Assembly: GCA_964550435.1 (NCBI GenBank)
Contig: CAZJZI010000034.1
Location: 1-29,762 of the forward strand
Origin: UBA11400 sp964550435
GTDB lineage: Bacteria; Bacteroidota; Rhodothermia; Balneolales; HLUCCA01
Reading direction: 5' to 3'
DNA: 29,762 bases
Position numbers and translations under genes: made by a program. The notes under the pieces are model-generated. The model was given only the letters and a program-made list of their open reading frames with translations. It was not told the DNA's origin and did no database searches. Positions 13,977-21,732 of the stretch are shown piece after piece; position 1 is the stretch's first letter, and each line of letters opens with the position of its first letter.

Positions 13977-15014
13977 CTATTTAGTAATCGATTTTGAGAC
14001 GTTGTCCCATGTCTTGCGACCTGCAAGATAATAACTTGCAACTATGGAGCCGTTGAGTGCTCCAATGAGTTCTTTCAGTGGTTTAAATTTCGTGGTATCC
14101 TGAGTTTTACGCCAGGCTGATATCTGGTTCAGGTGCCCATAGAAGGCAAAGTGAGCTTTGATTATGGCCCATATATTTTGGAGCTGACCTTTTAAAAGAA
14201 ACTGAAATCCAGCCAACCCATCTAGCTCCAACCGATTTAAAATGATGAAGAATCGCCATCTGTCAGGAAGATTTCTGGCCATCATGATTAAGTTGTTTCG
14301 AAAATTATAAAAGGTTTTGCGAGGATTCTCGGCCGATAACGATCCACCGCCGAGGTGAAACACAAGGCTGTCAGGACAATACCAGACCTGTTTTCCACTC
14401 AGTTGAATTCGCCAACACAGGTCTATTTCTTCCATGTGGAATTCAAAGGGCTCGTAGAATCCGTCCAATTGTTCAAATATTTCTTTTCGAATGACCATAG
14501 CCGCTCCACTTGCCCAGAAAATCGGACCTGGGGTATTGTACTGTCCTCGGTCTTTTTCCAGAGTGCCAAAAATGCGTCCACGGCAGAATGGGAATCCCAT
14601 TGTGTCTATAAATCCACCTGCAGCACCGGCATATTCAAAGTGATCTGGTTGATTGAATGATCGAATTTTTGGTTGAACTGCAGCGATATCCGGATTTCCC
14701 GAGAGCATATCATCAATCGGAATAAGCCAGTTTGGATCAACGGCGACATCATTATTAAGGAATACGAGGGTGTTGTACTTCGAATGTCTGGCGCCTCGGT
14801 TGTTTCCACCACAGTATCCATAGTTTTTGTCCAATGTCACAATTTTGACTTCGGGAAACTGTTTTCTTACCCACTCAGCGCTTCCATCACTGGAGGCATT
14901 GTCGGCTAAAATGATTTCAAAAAGGGGATGGTTAGTCCTGGCAACTGTTGGAAGGAATTTTTGCAAATGGTGCAGGGCATTCCAGGAGACGATGATGATA
15001 CTGAAAGATGTCAT
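13977..15014 (-). CDS. Family 2 glycosyltransferase
   Basis: This inverting GT-A glycosyltransferase has 345 residues. Features: the N-terminal strand FSIIIVSWNALHHLQKFL, the nucleotide-binding ADNASSDGSAEWV and NYGYCGGNNRGA segments, and the metal-binding region LVFLNNDVAVDPNWL. FWASGAAMVIRKEIFEQLDGF and FEFHMEEIDLCWRIQLSG follow, with the acceptor-side ED-type motif, and then VFHLGGGS. The C-terminal 100 residues contain an amphipathic/hydrophobic stretch. This pattern is near the rhamnosyltransferase-like (WbbL) branch. It likely adds a sugar to an envelope polysaccharide or lipid; donor and acceptor are unknown. Confidence 0.93.
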   Translation of the reverse strand: MTSFSIIIVSWNALHHLQKFLPTVARTNHPLFEIILADNASSDGSAEWVRKQFPEVKIVTLDKNYGYCGGNNRGARHSKYNTLVFLNNDVAVDPNWLIPIDDMLSGNPDIAAVQPKIRSFNQPDHFEYAGAAGGFIDTMGFPFCRGRIFGTLEKDRGQYNTPGPIFWASGAAMVIRKEIFEQLDGFYEPFEFHMEEIDLCWRIQLSGKQVWYCPDSLVFHLGGGSLSAENPRKTFYNFRNNLIMMARNLPDRWRFFIILNRLELDGLAGFQFLLKGQLQNIWAIIKAHFAFYGHLNQISAWRKTQDTTKFKPLKELIGALNGSIVASYYLAGRKTWDNVSKSITK

Positions 15015-15070
15015 GGTCTGAATATATTGAAATCTCTGTCGATTTATTTATAGATATGCGTGTTTTCAAG

Positions 15071-15078
15071 TATATTTG
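15071..15078 (+). promoter_or_regulatory. Promoter -7 element of the metallophosphoesterase gene
   Basis: TATATTTG matches TAnnTTTG exactly, 20 bases before the ATG at 15099. It argues against an upstream in-frame GTG (15060), which would lie before the promoter. Confidence 0.45.
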
Positions 15079-15098
15079 GGCATCAAATTATTGTTCAA

Positions 15099-15599
15099 AT
15101 GAAACGAATCGGACTCATCTCGGATACACATCACTACCTGGATCCACAGGTTGCTGAGTATTTTGCCTCCTGCGACGAAATCTGGCATGCCGGTGATTTC
15201 GGAACCATTGAAGTTGCCCGGGATCTTGAGCGAATCGCGCCAGTTCGAGGTGTTTATGGGAATATAGACGGCACTGACATCCGCCAAGAGTATCCGTTGA
15301 AACTGAGATTTCAGGTTGAAGGCGTTGATGTTTTGATGACGCACATTGGAGGGAATCCGGGCAGGTACGCAATACCTATTAGAAGAGAGGTAGAAGAAGA
15401 TACCCCGGATTTGTTCATTTGCGGACATTCGCATATACTAAAGATCGTTCGTGATAAAGCGAACAAGAATATGCTTTATCTGAATCCGGGTGCAGCAGGG
15501 AAACAGGGATTTCAGCTTTATCGAACGATTGTTCGGTTTGATGTAGCCGAGGGGAAAATCCACAATATGGAAGTGATCACCCTGGGTGAGCGAGCCTGA
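15099..15599 (+). CDS. YfcE/MJ0936-type metallophosphoesterase
   Basis: This 166-residue calcineurin-like phosphoesterase shows all five metal-binding blocks: LISDTHHYLD (block I, with D and H), HAGDFG (II), VYGNID (III, usually GNxD/H), LMTHIGG (IV) and CGHSHI (V), followed by LNPGAAG. Members hydrolyse phosphodiesters with Mn or similar metals; the natural substrate is usually unknown. I chose the ATG at 15099, just after TTGTTCAA and a consensus -7 element. The stop codon abuts, with no gap, the stop of the convergent symporter gene. Confidence 0.93.
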   Translation: MKRIGLISDTHHYLDPQVAEYFASCDEIWHAGDFGTIEVARDLERIAPVRGVYGNIDGTDIRQEYPLKLRFQVEGVDVLMTHIGGNPGRYAIPIRREVEEDTPDLFICGHSHILKIVRDKANKNMLYLNPGAAGKQGFQLYRTIVRFDVAEGKIHNMEVITLGERA

Positions 15600-16976
15600 T
15601 TATTTCTTTTTAAGATAGCTCCATCCAAGCAGCAAAAAAGCCAGATAAAGCCCCATGGCTAACATGGTAAGCCAATAACCTTCCAATTGACTGTCGAAAT
15701 AATTGACAGGAGCGTTTATGAGTATGAGAAGTGGGAATCCAAGTACTAACGCGAAACCACTGCCATAGACCAGGTCATAGCTTACCGGAGATTTGAACTT
15801 TGGATCCAGAACCCTTAGCAGAACAAGTGCACTTTGCATGGTACCCGTCAGATTTCCGAAAATGGCGATGTCTCGTTCAAACTTAAATTCGGTAAACAGA
15901 CTATCACACGCCCACTTGATGATGTACCATGTCGCAAATCCAACGGATAAACTGAGCAGCAGGAGTGGAAGCCAGTATTGAGTGACCACTGCTAATGTGA
16001 TGGCTGCAACCGAAGCTACAACCATGAAATCCATGAAAATATTCCCCATTCGGGTCATTGTGGCATCATCTATCCAGTGTCCTGCATTGGATGAATCGAT
16101 AACTCGTCGGACAAACATGGCTACCACGGCGGCAAAAATAAAATGAAACGACCAAAGGGTAAGGATTTCTTTTTCTGCACCGATGTAAATCAGGAAATGT
16201 TCAAGTAGTATCATCAATGCATAGGTGAGTGCATAGGTCAACATGATGAAAGCGATATGTAACGTAAGACTTTCTATGGCTTCAGTCGCACTTGACTGGT
16301 GTCCGGTAATAGGACGATGTTCGGAACGCTGGATACCAGTCCGGATTGCTTCATTTTCTTCGGCAGTTGTTTCGTTCATATAGGTAGCTTTGCCCTGAAG
16401 CACACCCTGCCGCATCGCAACGATACCAACTGTGTATGCAATTCCGAATCCGATAGCAGCAAAACTGAGCCCGACGGTACCTCCAAATTCAAATCCGTAA
16501 TTCTCCCAGTTACTTCCCATCGAATATGCAATTCCAGGATTCATACCGAATCCAAGTGGAAGGAGCATGCCGATTCCCGGGAACAGATCAGGCATAATCG
16601 TGTAGACAAGCACTAACGCCAGACCAAGTCCGACAAGCCCCTGAACCAGGTACGTCATGATGAAAATGACGCTGAATTTCACCGGAGCAAGCCCAACAGA
16701 TTTCGTTGGTTTTCGAAGTCCGAGGGCGATAAAAAGGAGAGCCAGCAAATGATACACGTATGCACCGAGTCGCTCGCTGTTGAGAATGCCATAATCAATT
16801 AAGCTGGCTGCAACGATTAGTCCCAAAACTCCGGCTACAAGGTTGTTTGGGATCAGGAAGTCTTGCAAAATCCTGATATGTCGACGCAAAATAGTCGCTA
16901 TGACAAGCAAAACTCCAAACAGTGAGAAGTCCAGAGCAAGATCAGTCAGTGATATCTCCAGGTACCAGGCTGTCAT
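15600..16976 (-). CDS. Sodium/glutamate symporter-like membrane carrier (GltS family)
   Basis: This 458-residue integral membrane protein has roughly a dozen hydrophobic segments in two halves. Between them is a polar loop (about residues 195-235, rich in E, T and Q). Family features are FLIPNNLVAGVLGLI early on, GFGMNPGIAYSMGSNWE with the GGTVGLSFAAIGFG segment in the first half, and FGNLTGTMQSALVLLRVLDP with FALVLGFPLLILIN in the second. GltS imports glutamate with sodium, but this protein is longer and divergent, so the substrate is open. Its ATG lies four bases after the acyltransferase stop, so the two are translationally linked. Confidence 0.82.
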   Translation of the reverse strand: MTAWYLEISLTDLALDFSLFGVLLVIATILRRHIRILQDFLIPNNLVAGVLGLIVAASLIDYGILNSERLGAYVYHLLALLFIALGLRKPTKSVGLAPVKFSVIFIMTYLVQGLVGLGLALVLVYTIMPDLFPGIGMLLPLGFGMNPGIAYSMGSNWENYGFEFGGTVGLSFAAIGFGIAYTVGIVAMRQGVLQGKATYMNETTAEENEAIRTGIQRSEHRPITGHQSSATEAIESLTLHIAFIMLTYALTYALMILLEHFLIYIGAEKEILTLWSFHFIFAAVVAMFVRRVIDSSNAGHWIDDATMTRMGNIFMDFMVVASVAAITLAVVTQYWLPLLLLSLSVGFATWYIIKWACDSLFTEFKFERDIAIFGNLTGTMQSALVLLRVLDPKFKSPVSYDLVYGSGFALVLGFPLLILINAPVNYFDSQLEGYWLTMLAMGLYLAFLLLGWSYLKKK

Positions 16977-16980
16977 AGAG

Positions 16981-18183
16981 TTACATTGAGTTCACGGTTT
17001 TCTCGCCGGATTTCAGACGAGTGAGGTAATCACGCCATTCCAGAGCACAATCGAGACCCTCGAGTTCAATTTGTAATGTGTGTGTGCGAAGGGTAAGGCT
17101 AAGTTTATTGTTTCCTTCTATCGACATGTATAATATATCGCTGAGTGGGATCCGAGTTTTTACCGAATTCACGTCAATGGCCAGGTGATCATTCCAAAAT
17201 TGGACAGAACCTTTGCCCATCTTGTTCAAACGATAATCTGCGCCCATGTAGAATAGATCACTTCCTGAAACTGAAGCAATGAGCCCGTTCCTGGCTACAA
17301 TCGGCATTGCCCGTATGGCGTCGAACATATCGTGAAGGGAATGGATCTGCCCATCGGAATCTTTTATTCTGGAAGCGGGAGTCATCGTGTAGACAAAATT
17401 GGCTTTTCGGCTCCTGACTTCATACCCATCCGGACTGTAAACGGCTCCGCTCACACCGGTCACCGGACAACGATAAATGAATCTTTCGACACCATCGGCA
17501 GGACGATATGCCCACTTTGGGATGCATCTTTCGGGTGGATTGTACTCCTCGAATTCAGCCGCATCAGTTACCAGCTTAGAAAATTCATTGTAATCAGGAT
17601 AGTCGGAGGGATGAATCGGGTCTAGGAAATGGATTTCAGTGCGTCCATAGCGTGGATATGTCGCCCATCGTGGCCATGTGAGGTATGAACCGTGAATCTG
17701 AACCGGATTAACCGGGACTTTCATCTTGTGAAAGAGTTTAATGGTGCTCTCCAGAAAAGGCTTTGGTCTACCGTCCCAGCGACGTCCGGCTTCGGGGAAA
17801 ATAATGATCATGCGTCGTTGTTCAATCATTTTCATGACACTTCGGATCACACCAGGCTCGGGAACATATTTACTTGTGGGTACGATTCCGATACTATCCA
17901 TGAACATTGATGGAATCGTCTTATGGAATTGTTCCCTGGTCATGACACCTGCAGTTGGCTCCTCGGTCATCCATGTGTTCACCAAAAACGGATCTACGTA
18001 ATTCGAGTGATTTCCATAAACAAAACAGGGTCCGGTTTTTGGCATATTATGCGGATTAACCAACTGCGGACGAAATACAATTTTACATCCGTTGATGATT
18101 ACCAGACGCAAAAACGGAAATGAGATTTCCGAGAATCCACGGGCGTTTTTCTTGAATCTGAACCGAGACTTTACCTGATCCAT
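16981..18183 (-). CDS. PlsC-type acyltransferase with extra C-terminal domain
   Basis: Residues 40-235 form a glycerolphosphate-acyltransferase-like domain with the catalytic HX4D box NHSNYVD (H59, D64) and the acceptor motif FPEAGRRWDGR (about 129-139). The protein then continues to 400 residues, well beyond a usual 200-250-residue PlsC protein. The middle part is RFIYRCPVTGVSGAVYSPDGYEV, and the last 75 residues (GSVQFWNDHLAIDVNSVKTRIPLSDILYMSI... to the end) look like a beta-rich PH- or GRAM-like module by eye. It is divergent from a carotenoid desaturase (75 bases between starts). In Bacteroidota such acyltransferases can occur in carotenoid clusters, so acylation of a carotenoid or a membrane lipid are both possible. 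Confidence 0.82.
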   Translation of the reverse strand: MDQVKSRFRFKKNARGFSEISFPFLRLVIINGCKIVFRPQLVNPHNMPKTGPCFVYGNHSNYVDPFLVNTWMTEEPTAGVMTREQFHKTIPSMFMDSIGIVPTSKYVPEPGVIRSVMKMIEQRRMIIIFPEAGRRWDGRPKPFLESTIKLFHKMKVPVNPVQIHGSYLTWPRWATYPRYGRTEIHFLDPIHPSDYPDYNEFSKLVTDAAEFEEYNPPERCIPKWAYRPADGVERFIYRCPVTGVSGAVYSPDGYEVRSRKANFVYTMTPASRIKDSDGQIHSLHDMFDAIRAMPIVARNGLIASVSGSDLFYMGADYRLNKMGKGSVQFWNDHLAIDVNSVKTRIPLSDILYMSIEGNNKLSLTLRTHTLQIELEGLDCALEWRDYLTRLKSGEKTVNSM

Positions 18184-18226
18184 TAGTGGGTTGAATTCGG
18201 GTGAATGCTATTGAACGATTGTTTGT

Positions 18227-18234
18227 TACCTTTG
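18227..18234 (+). promoter_or_regulatory. Promoter -7 element of the desaturase gene
   Basis: TACCTTTG matches TAnnTTTG and ends 24 bases before the ATG at 18259. No strong -33 element is seen. Confidence 0.42.
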
Positions 18235-18258
18235 GTCAATTAACTGGTTGGAATCTAA

Positions 18259-19752
18259 ATGAATTCAAGTCCTGGTTCAAACATGAAATCAAAAAAAGTT
18301 ATAGTTATTGGTGCCGGAATCGGAGGACTCTCAGCGGCGTGTCTTATGGCGCGGCAGGGATACGATGTGGTGGTGCTGGAGAGGAACGCGTCGGTCGGGG
18401 GGAAGCTCAATGAGTGGCGTGAGGATGGATTTCGTTTTGATACAGGACCAAGTTTGTTCACGATGCCTTGGGTGTTGGATGCATTATTTACTTATTGCGG
18501 ACGCAGAACGAGTGATTATCTGGATATGAGTGCACTGGAGTCGCTATGTACCTACTACTTTGATGATGGCACACGTTTTGTTTCGTATCAGGATCCGGAC
18601 AGGGCTGTGGAGCACGTTCGTGATATCGCTCCTTCAGATGCACAGAACTACCTGGATTTTTTGGATTATTCCAGACGGTTGTATGAATTAACATCTGAAA
18701 CATTTATTTATCATCCATTACGTCAGTGGACAGATCTACTTCGATTGCCATTATCTGATGTACTGAAAATAGATGCCTTTAAGACAGTAAGTCAGCGTGT
18801 AGATGCGTCGTTTAAATCGAAATACATCCGGCAATTATTTAAGCGATTTGCCACGTACAACGGCTCAAGTCCGTATCAGAGTCCCGCAACGCTGAATGTA
18901 ATTCCGCACATCGAACTCAACACCGGAGGGTATTACATTCGAGGTGGAATGTACTCGCTGGCGTCGGCTTTGAAAGCTATGTCTATCGAAATGGGCGCTA
19001 ACTACCGATTTGATAGCCATGTTGAACAGATTGTGGTCGAAAATGGGGTCGCTAAAGGAGTAATCGTTGAAGGTGAACACATCGCAGCCGACATCGTGAT
19101 TTCCAATTCCGACGCCTATGAAACCTATTTGAAGCTTTTGAGTCCGGATAATGTCTCCAAAACGACCCGTTACATCACCAAGCACACAGAACCATCTTGT
19201 TCAGGATTCGTGCTGATGTTGGGAACCAATAAAAGATGGAGTCAGCTGGACCACCACACGATTTTCTTCAGTAAAAACTATAAAAACGAGTTTGATGACA
19301 TATTTACACGTGGAAAACTACCAGAAGATCCAACAATTTATGTAGCAAATACAAGTCACACGGATGCAGTTCATGCAATCGAAGGTGGATCAAATTTGTT
19401 TGTACTGGTAAATGCTCCGTATTTGAGAGATGGTGAGGATCCAGATTATCGGTCGTACAGCGATTTGGTCATAAATCGACTTGAATCTCATGGGATCGAT
19501 GGTCTTCGGGATTCCATTCAGGTCCAGAATATGATTTCCCCACGTGATTTCTACGAAACTTATCGATCTAATCGTGGAAGCATATATGGTACTTCATCTA
19601 ATAATAAATTCGCAGCTTTTTTGCGTCCACGAAACCGGTCGAAATCGGTTCAGAACCTCTGGCTCACAGGTGGAAGTACTCATCCTGGTGGTGGGATTCC
19701 ATTGTGCATTATTTCAGCATTTCATGCCTGCGGGATAAAAGTAGGGTATTGA
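18259..19752 (+). CDS. CrtI-type phytoene desaturase / carotenoid oxidoreductase
   Basis: This FAD-dependent carotenoid desaturase-family protein has 497 residues. The N-terminal dinucleotide-binding motif is VIGAGIGGLSAACLMARQG with the ERNASVGGKLNEW follow-up. FDTGPSLFTMP is the usual early CrtI block. GGYYIRGGMYSLASALKAM lies mid-protein, and the C-terminal FAD block LWLTGGSTHPGGGIPLCIISA is complete. The family includes phytoene desaturases (CrtI) and hydroxycarotenoid desaturases (CrtD); I cannot tell which this is. The ATG at 18259 or one 24 bases later (MKSKK, just before the Rossmann strand) could be used. It is divergent from the acyltransferase and its TGA abuts the rlmD stop codon. 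No phytoene synthase is in view. Confidence 0.88.
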   Translation: MNSSPGSNMKSKKVIVIGAGIGGLSAACLMARQGYDVVVLERNASVGGKLNEWREDGFRFDTGPSLFTMPWVLDALFTYCGRRTSDYLDMSALESLCTYYFDDGTRFVSYQDPDRAVEHVRDIAPSDAQNYLDFLDYSRRLYELTSETFIYHPLRQWTDLLRLPLSDVLKIDAFKTVSQRVDASFKSKYIRQLFKRFATYNGSSPYQSPATLNVIPHIELNTGGYYIRGGMYSLASALKAMSIEMGANYRFDSHVEQIVVENGVAKGVIVEGEHIAADIVISNSDAYETYLKLLSPDNVSKTTRYITKHTEPSCSGFVLMLGTNKRWSQLDHHTIFFSKNYKNEFDDIFTRGKLPEDPTIYVANTSHTDAVHAIEGGSNLFVLVNAPYLRDGEDPDYRSYSDLVINRLESHGIDGLRDSIQVQNMISPRDFYETYRSNRGSIYGTSSNNKFAAFLRPRNRSKSVQNLWLTGGSTHPGGGIPLCIISAFHACGIKVGY

Positions 19753-21159
19753 CTAAACATTCCTCAGTTTTAACTGAGTAACGCTTTCGATGTGGTACGT
19801 TTGAGGGAACATATCGACAGGCTGGACCTGAACAACCTCGTAGACTTCGGACAAAATCTGAAGGTCACGTGCCAGGGTAGCACTGTTGCAACTCACATAG
19901 ACCAGTCTGTCTACGGCCAGTTCATTCAAATGACGCACGACATCTTCATGCATCCCAGCTCTCGGAGGATCCGTGATGATTACATCCGGACGGCCATGTT
20001 TCTCAATTATTGCTTTGGTAAACACATCCTTCATATCACCTTGCTCGAAGTAGCAGTGTGCCACATTGTTTCTGTCCCGATTAGCCTCTGCATTCTTGAT
20101 GGACACCTCATTGATCTCGATGCCTATCACTTTGGATGCTTTCTCGCTCATGTATAGGCTCAAGGAGCCCACTCCGCAGTAAAGGTCATATACGACATCG
20201 CCTTGCTTAAGATCAGCGTATACGCGGGCTGTTTCATATAGCGCTTCTGCCTGCTCGGTATTTGTCTGAAAGAACGCATTGGCATCGATATGAAAAGAGT
20301 AGGGTCCTATGTACTCGGTGATGAATCCCGGTCCGAAATACACTTTTTCGTATCGACCAATTGAAGTAGGACTAAACGTGTCGTTGATGTTATTGATGAC
20401 GGTAGTAACCTGAGGAAAATTTTCGAGCAAATCCTTAGTGAATTGATCCATGAACACTGGATCGTCTGCATAGGTCACAAGATTCACCATTAGGTCACCG
20501 GTATGAAATGCATTGCGAATCATCAAATTTCGCAGGAATCCGACGCGTTTGTGGGTATTCCAGGGCTCTATTTGGTGCTTTATGGCATAAGACCTCAACC
20601 AATCCAGAATCTGATAGGAGATTTTATCCTGAAGGTAACATTCGTTCAGGTCCAGGATTTTGTCGTAGCGTCCCGGAACATGTAGACCCAAAGCCACGCC
20701 TTTTCGATTAAAATCATCTCCCGAAGCTATTTCTTCGGGTGTGAGCCAGCGCATATCACTGAACGTGTACTCCATTTTGTTTCTGTAATGAAATATTCGT
20801 TCACTGGTCAGTGTGGCATGTGGTTCGAGGTGTGTTTGCTTGCCGATTCTGTGCAGGTGATCTCGCACATGTTCACGTTTGAAACGTGCCTGTTCATCAT
20901 AACTCACATGTTGCCAGGTACATCCACCACAATACGGAGCATGACTACATTTTGGGGTAATCCTGGTTGGACCTGGTTCCAGGATTTCAAACAGACGTGC
21001 CTCTGCGAAATTACTTTTCTTGCGGGTAATCTGGGCTTTCACCAGGTCACCAGGCGCGGTTCCTCCCACAAAAACGGCCATTCCATCAACTTTGGCTACA
21101 CATTTACCTTCGTAGGCCGCCGGACCCATACGAAGTGTTACTTCACTACCTTTTTTCAT
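19753..21159 (-). CDS. rlmD: 23S rRNA (uracil-C5)-methyltransferase, RlmD/RumA type
   Basis: This SAM-dependent rRNA m5U methyltransferase has 468 residues. An N-terminal TRAM domain (about 1-60) is followed by the 4Fe-4S cysteines C71, C77, C80 (CSHAPYCGGCTW) and C174 (LNECYL). The methyltransferase core has VYDLYCGVGSLSLYM and IITDPPRAGMHEDVV, with the catalytic cysteine C424 in VSCNSATLARDL. The ending is QTYHIESVTQLKL. Whether it makes m5U1939, m5U747 or both cannot be told, and paralogues can differ in target. It begins six bases after the cyclic-nucleotide-domain gene, so it is the last gene of the Omp85 operon. The 3' end abuts the desaturase stop codon with no room for a separate terminator. 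Confidence 0.92.
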   Translation of the reverse strand: MKKGSEVTLRMGPAAYEGKCVAKVDGMAVFVGGTAPGDLVKAQITRKKSNFAEARLFEILEPGPTRITPKCSHAPYCGGCTWQHVSYDEQARFKREHVRDHLHRIGKQTHLEPHATLTSERIFHYRNKMEYTFSDMRWLTPEEIASGDDFNRKGVALGLHVPGRYDKILDLNECYLQDKISYQILDWLRSYAIKHQIEPWNTHKRVGFLRNLMIRNAFHTGDLMVNLVTYADDPVFMDQFTKDLLENFPQVTTVINNINDTFSPTSIGRYEKVYFGPGFITEYIGPYSFHIDANAFFQTNTEQAEALYETARVYADLKQGDVVYDLYCGVGSLSLYMSEKASKVIGIEINEVSIKNAEANRDRNNVAHCYFEQGDMKDVFTKAIIEKHGRPDVIITDPPRAGMHEDVVRHLNELAVDRLVYVSCNSATLARDLQILSEVYEVVQVQPVDMFPQTYHIESVTQLKLRNV

Positions 21160-21164
21160 AAATA

Positions 21165-21731
21165 TCAGGATTCCGGGATGTGATCGCCGGTGTAATACGT
21201 TTCAAATTGAAGGGCAAAAGCTGTGGCGACGTCGGTTTTGCTGGCCAGGGCCTGAATGGTTTCCTGTAATTGCTTGAGTGCGATGGAGTTCAATACAGTC
21301 ATGAATTTGATTGCAATCTGCGGATGTCGCTCACTCAAAGTGATCAGGTCTGGTTTGAAGAATCCGTAAATGGTGCAATCGGTCAAGCAACGCGCTGATG
21401 ACATCCTGCGCATTTCATATCCGATCGACAGGGCACCAAATGTTTCAGGAGCTTCGAGGCGAAAAGTGGGTTTATCTTCATTTTCTGTTTCAACGATCAG
21501 TTCGACCACACCATTTTCGATAAAATACATCCCAGTACCTGGGTCACCCTGATAGTAGATATATTCGCCAGTAGCGTACTTTCGTTTGTTGCAAAGTTGC
21601 AAAAACTCATATCTATCCAAGGGATTCAACGCCTTCAGGAATCGGGATTTAAACACGATTCGCGATGTCAATTGAAGCTCTTTTAGTTTTTTGGATTTAA
21701 ACATGAGTTTAAGCTGGTTTTTTGGCTGCAT
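21165..21731 (-). CDS. Cyclic-nucleotide-binding-domain protein without DNA-binding domain
   Basis: This 188-residue protein has one cNMP-binding domain (about residues 45-160). Visible are KYATGEYIYYQGDPGTGMYFIENGVVELIVE, then APETFGALSIGYEMRRMSSARCLTDCTIYGF, which corresponds to the phosphate-binding cassette with the arginine. A helical C-terminus follows (KFMTVLNSIALKQLQETIQAL). There is no helix-turn-helix, so it is not a CRP-type regulator; it may act by protein contact. The start is uncertain: ATG at 21731 directly after the Omp85 TGA, an ATG at 21743 inside the Omp85 gene, or one at 21704. It lies between the Omp85 gene and rlmD on one strand. Confidence 0.85.
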   Translation of the reverse strand: MQPKNQLKLMFKSKKLKELQLTSRIVFKSRFLKALNPLDRYEFLQLCNKRKYATGEYIYYQGDPGTGMYFIENGVVELIVETENEDKPTFRLEAPETFGALSIGYEMRRMSSARCLTDCTIYGFFKPDLITLSERHPQIAIKFMTVLNSIALKQLQETIQALASKTDVATAFALQFETYYTGDHIPES

Positions 21732-21732
21732 T

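Noticed and set aside
15060..15098. N-terminal extension of the phosphoesterase from a GTG at 15060
   Set aside because: The extension lies upstream of or across a consensus -7 element and the ATG at 15099 gives the normal family N-terminus.
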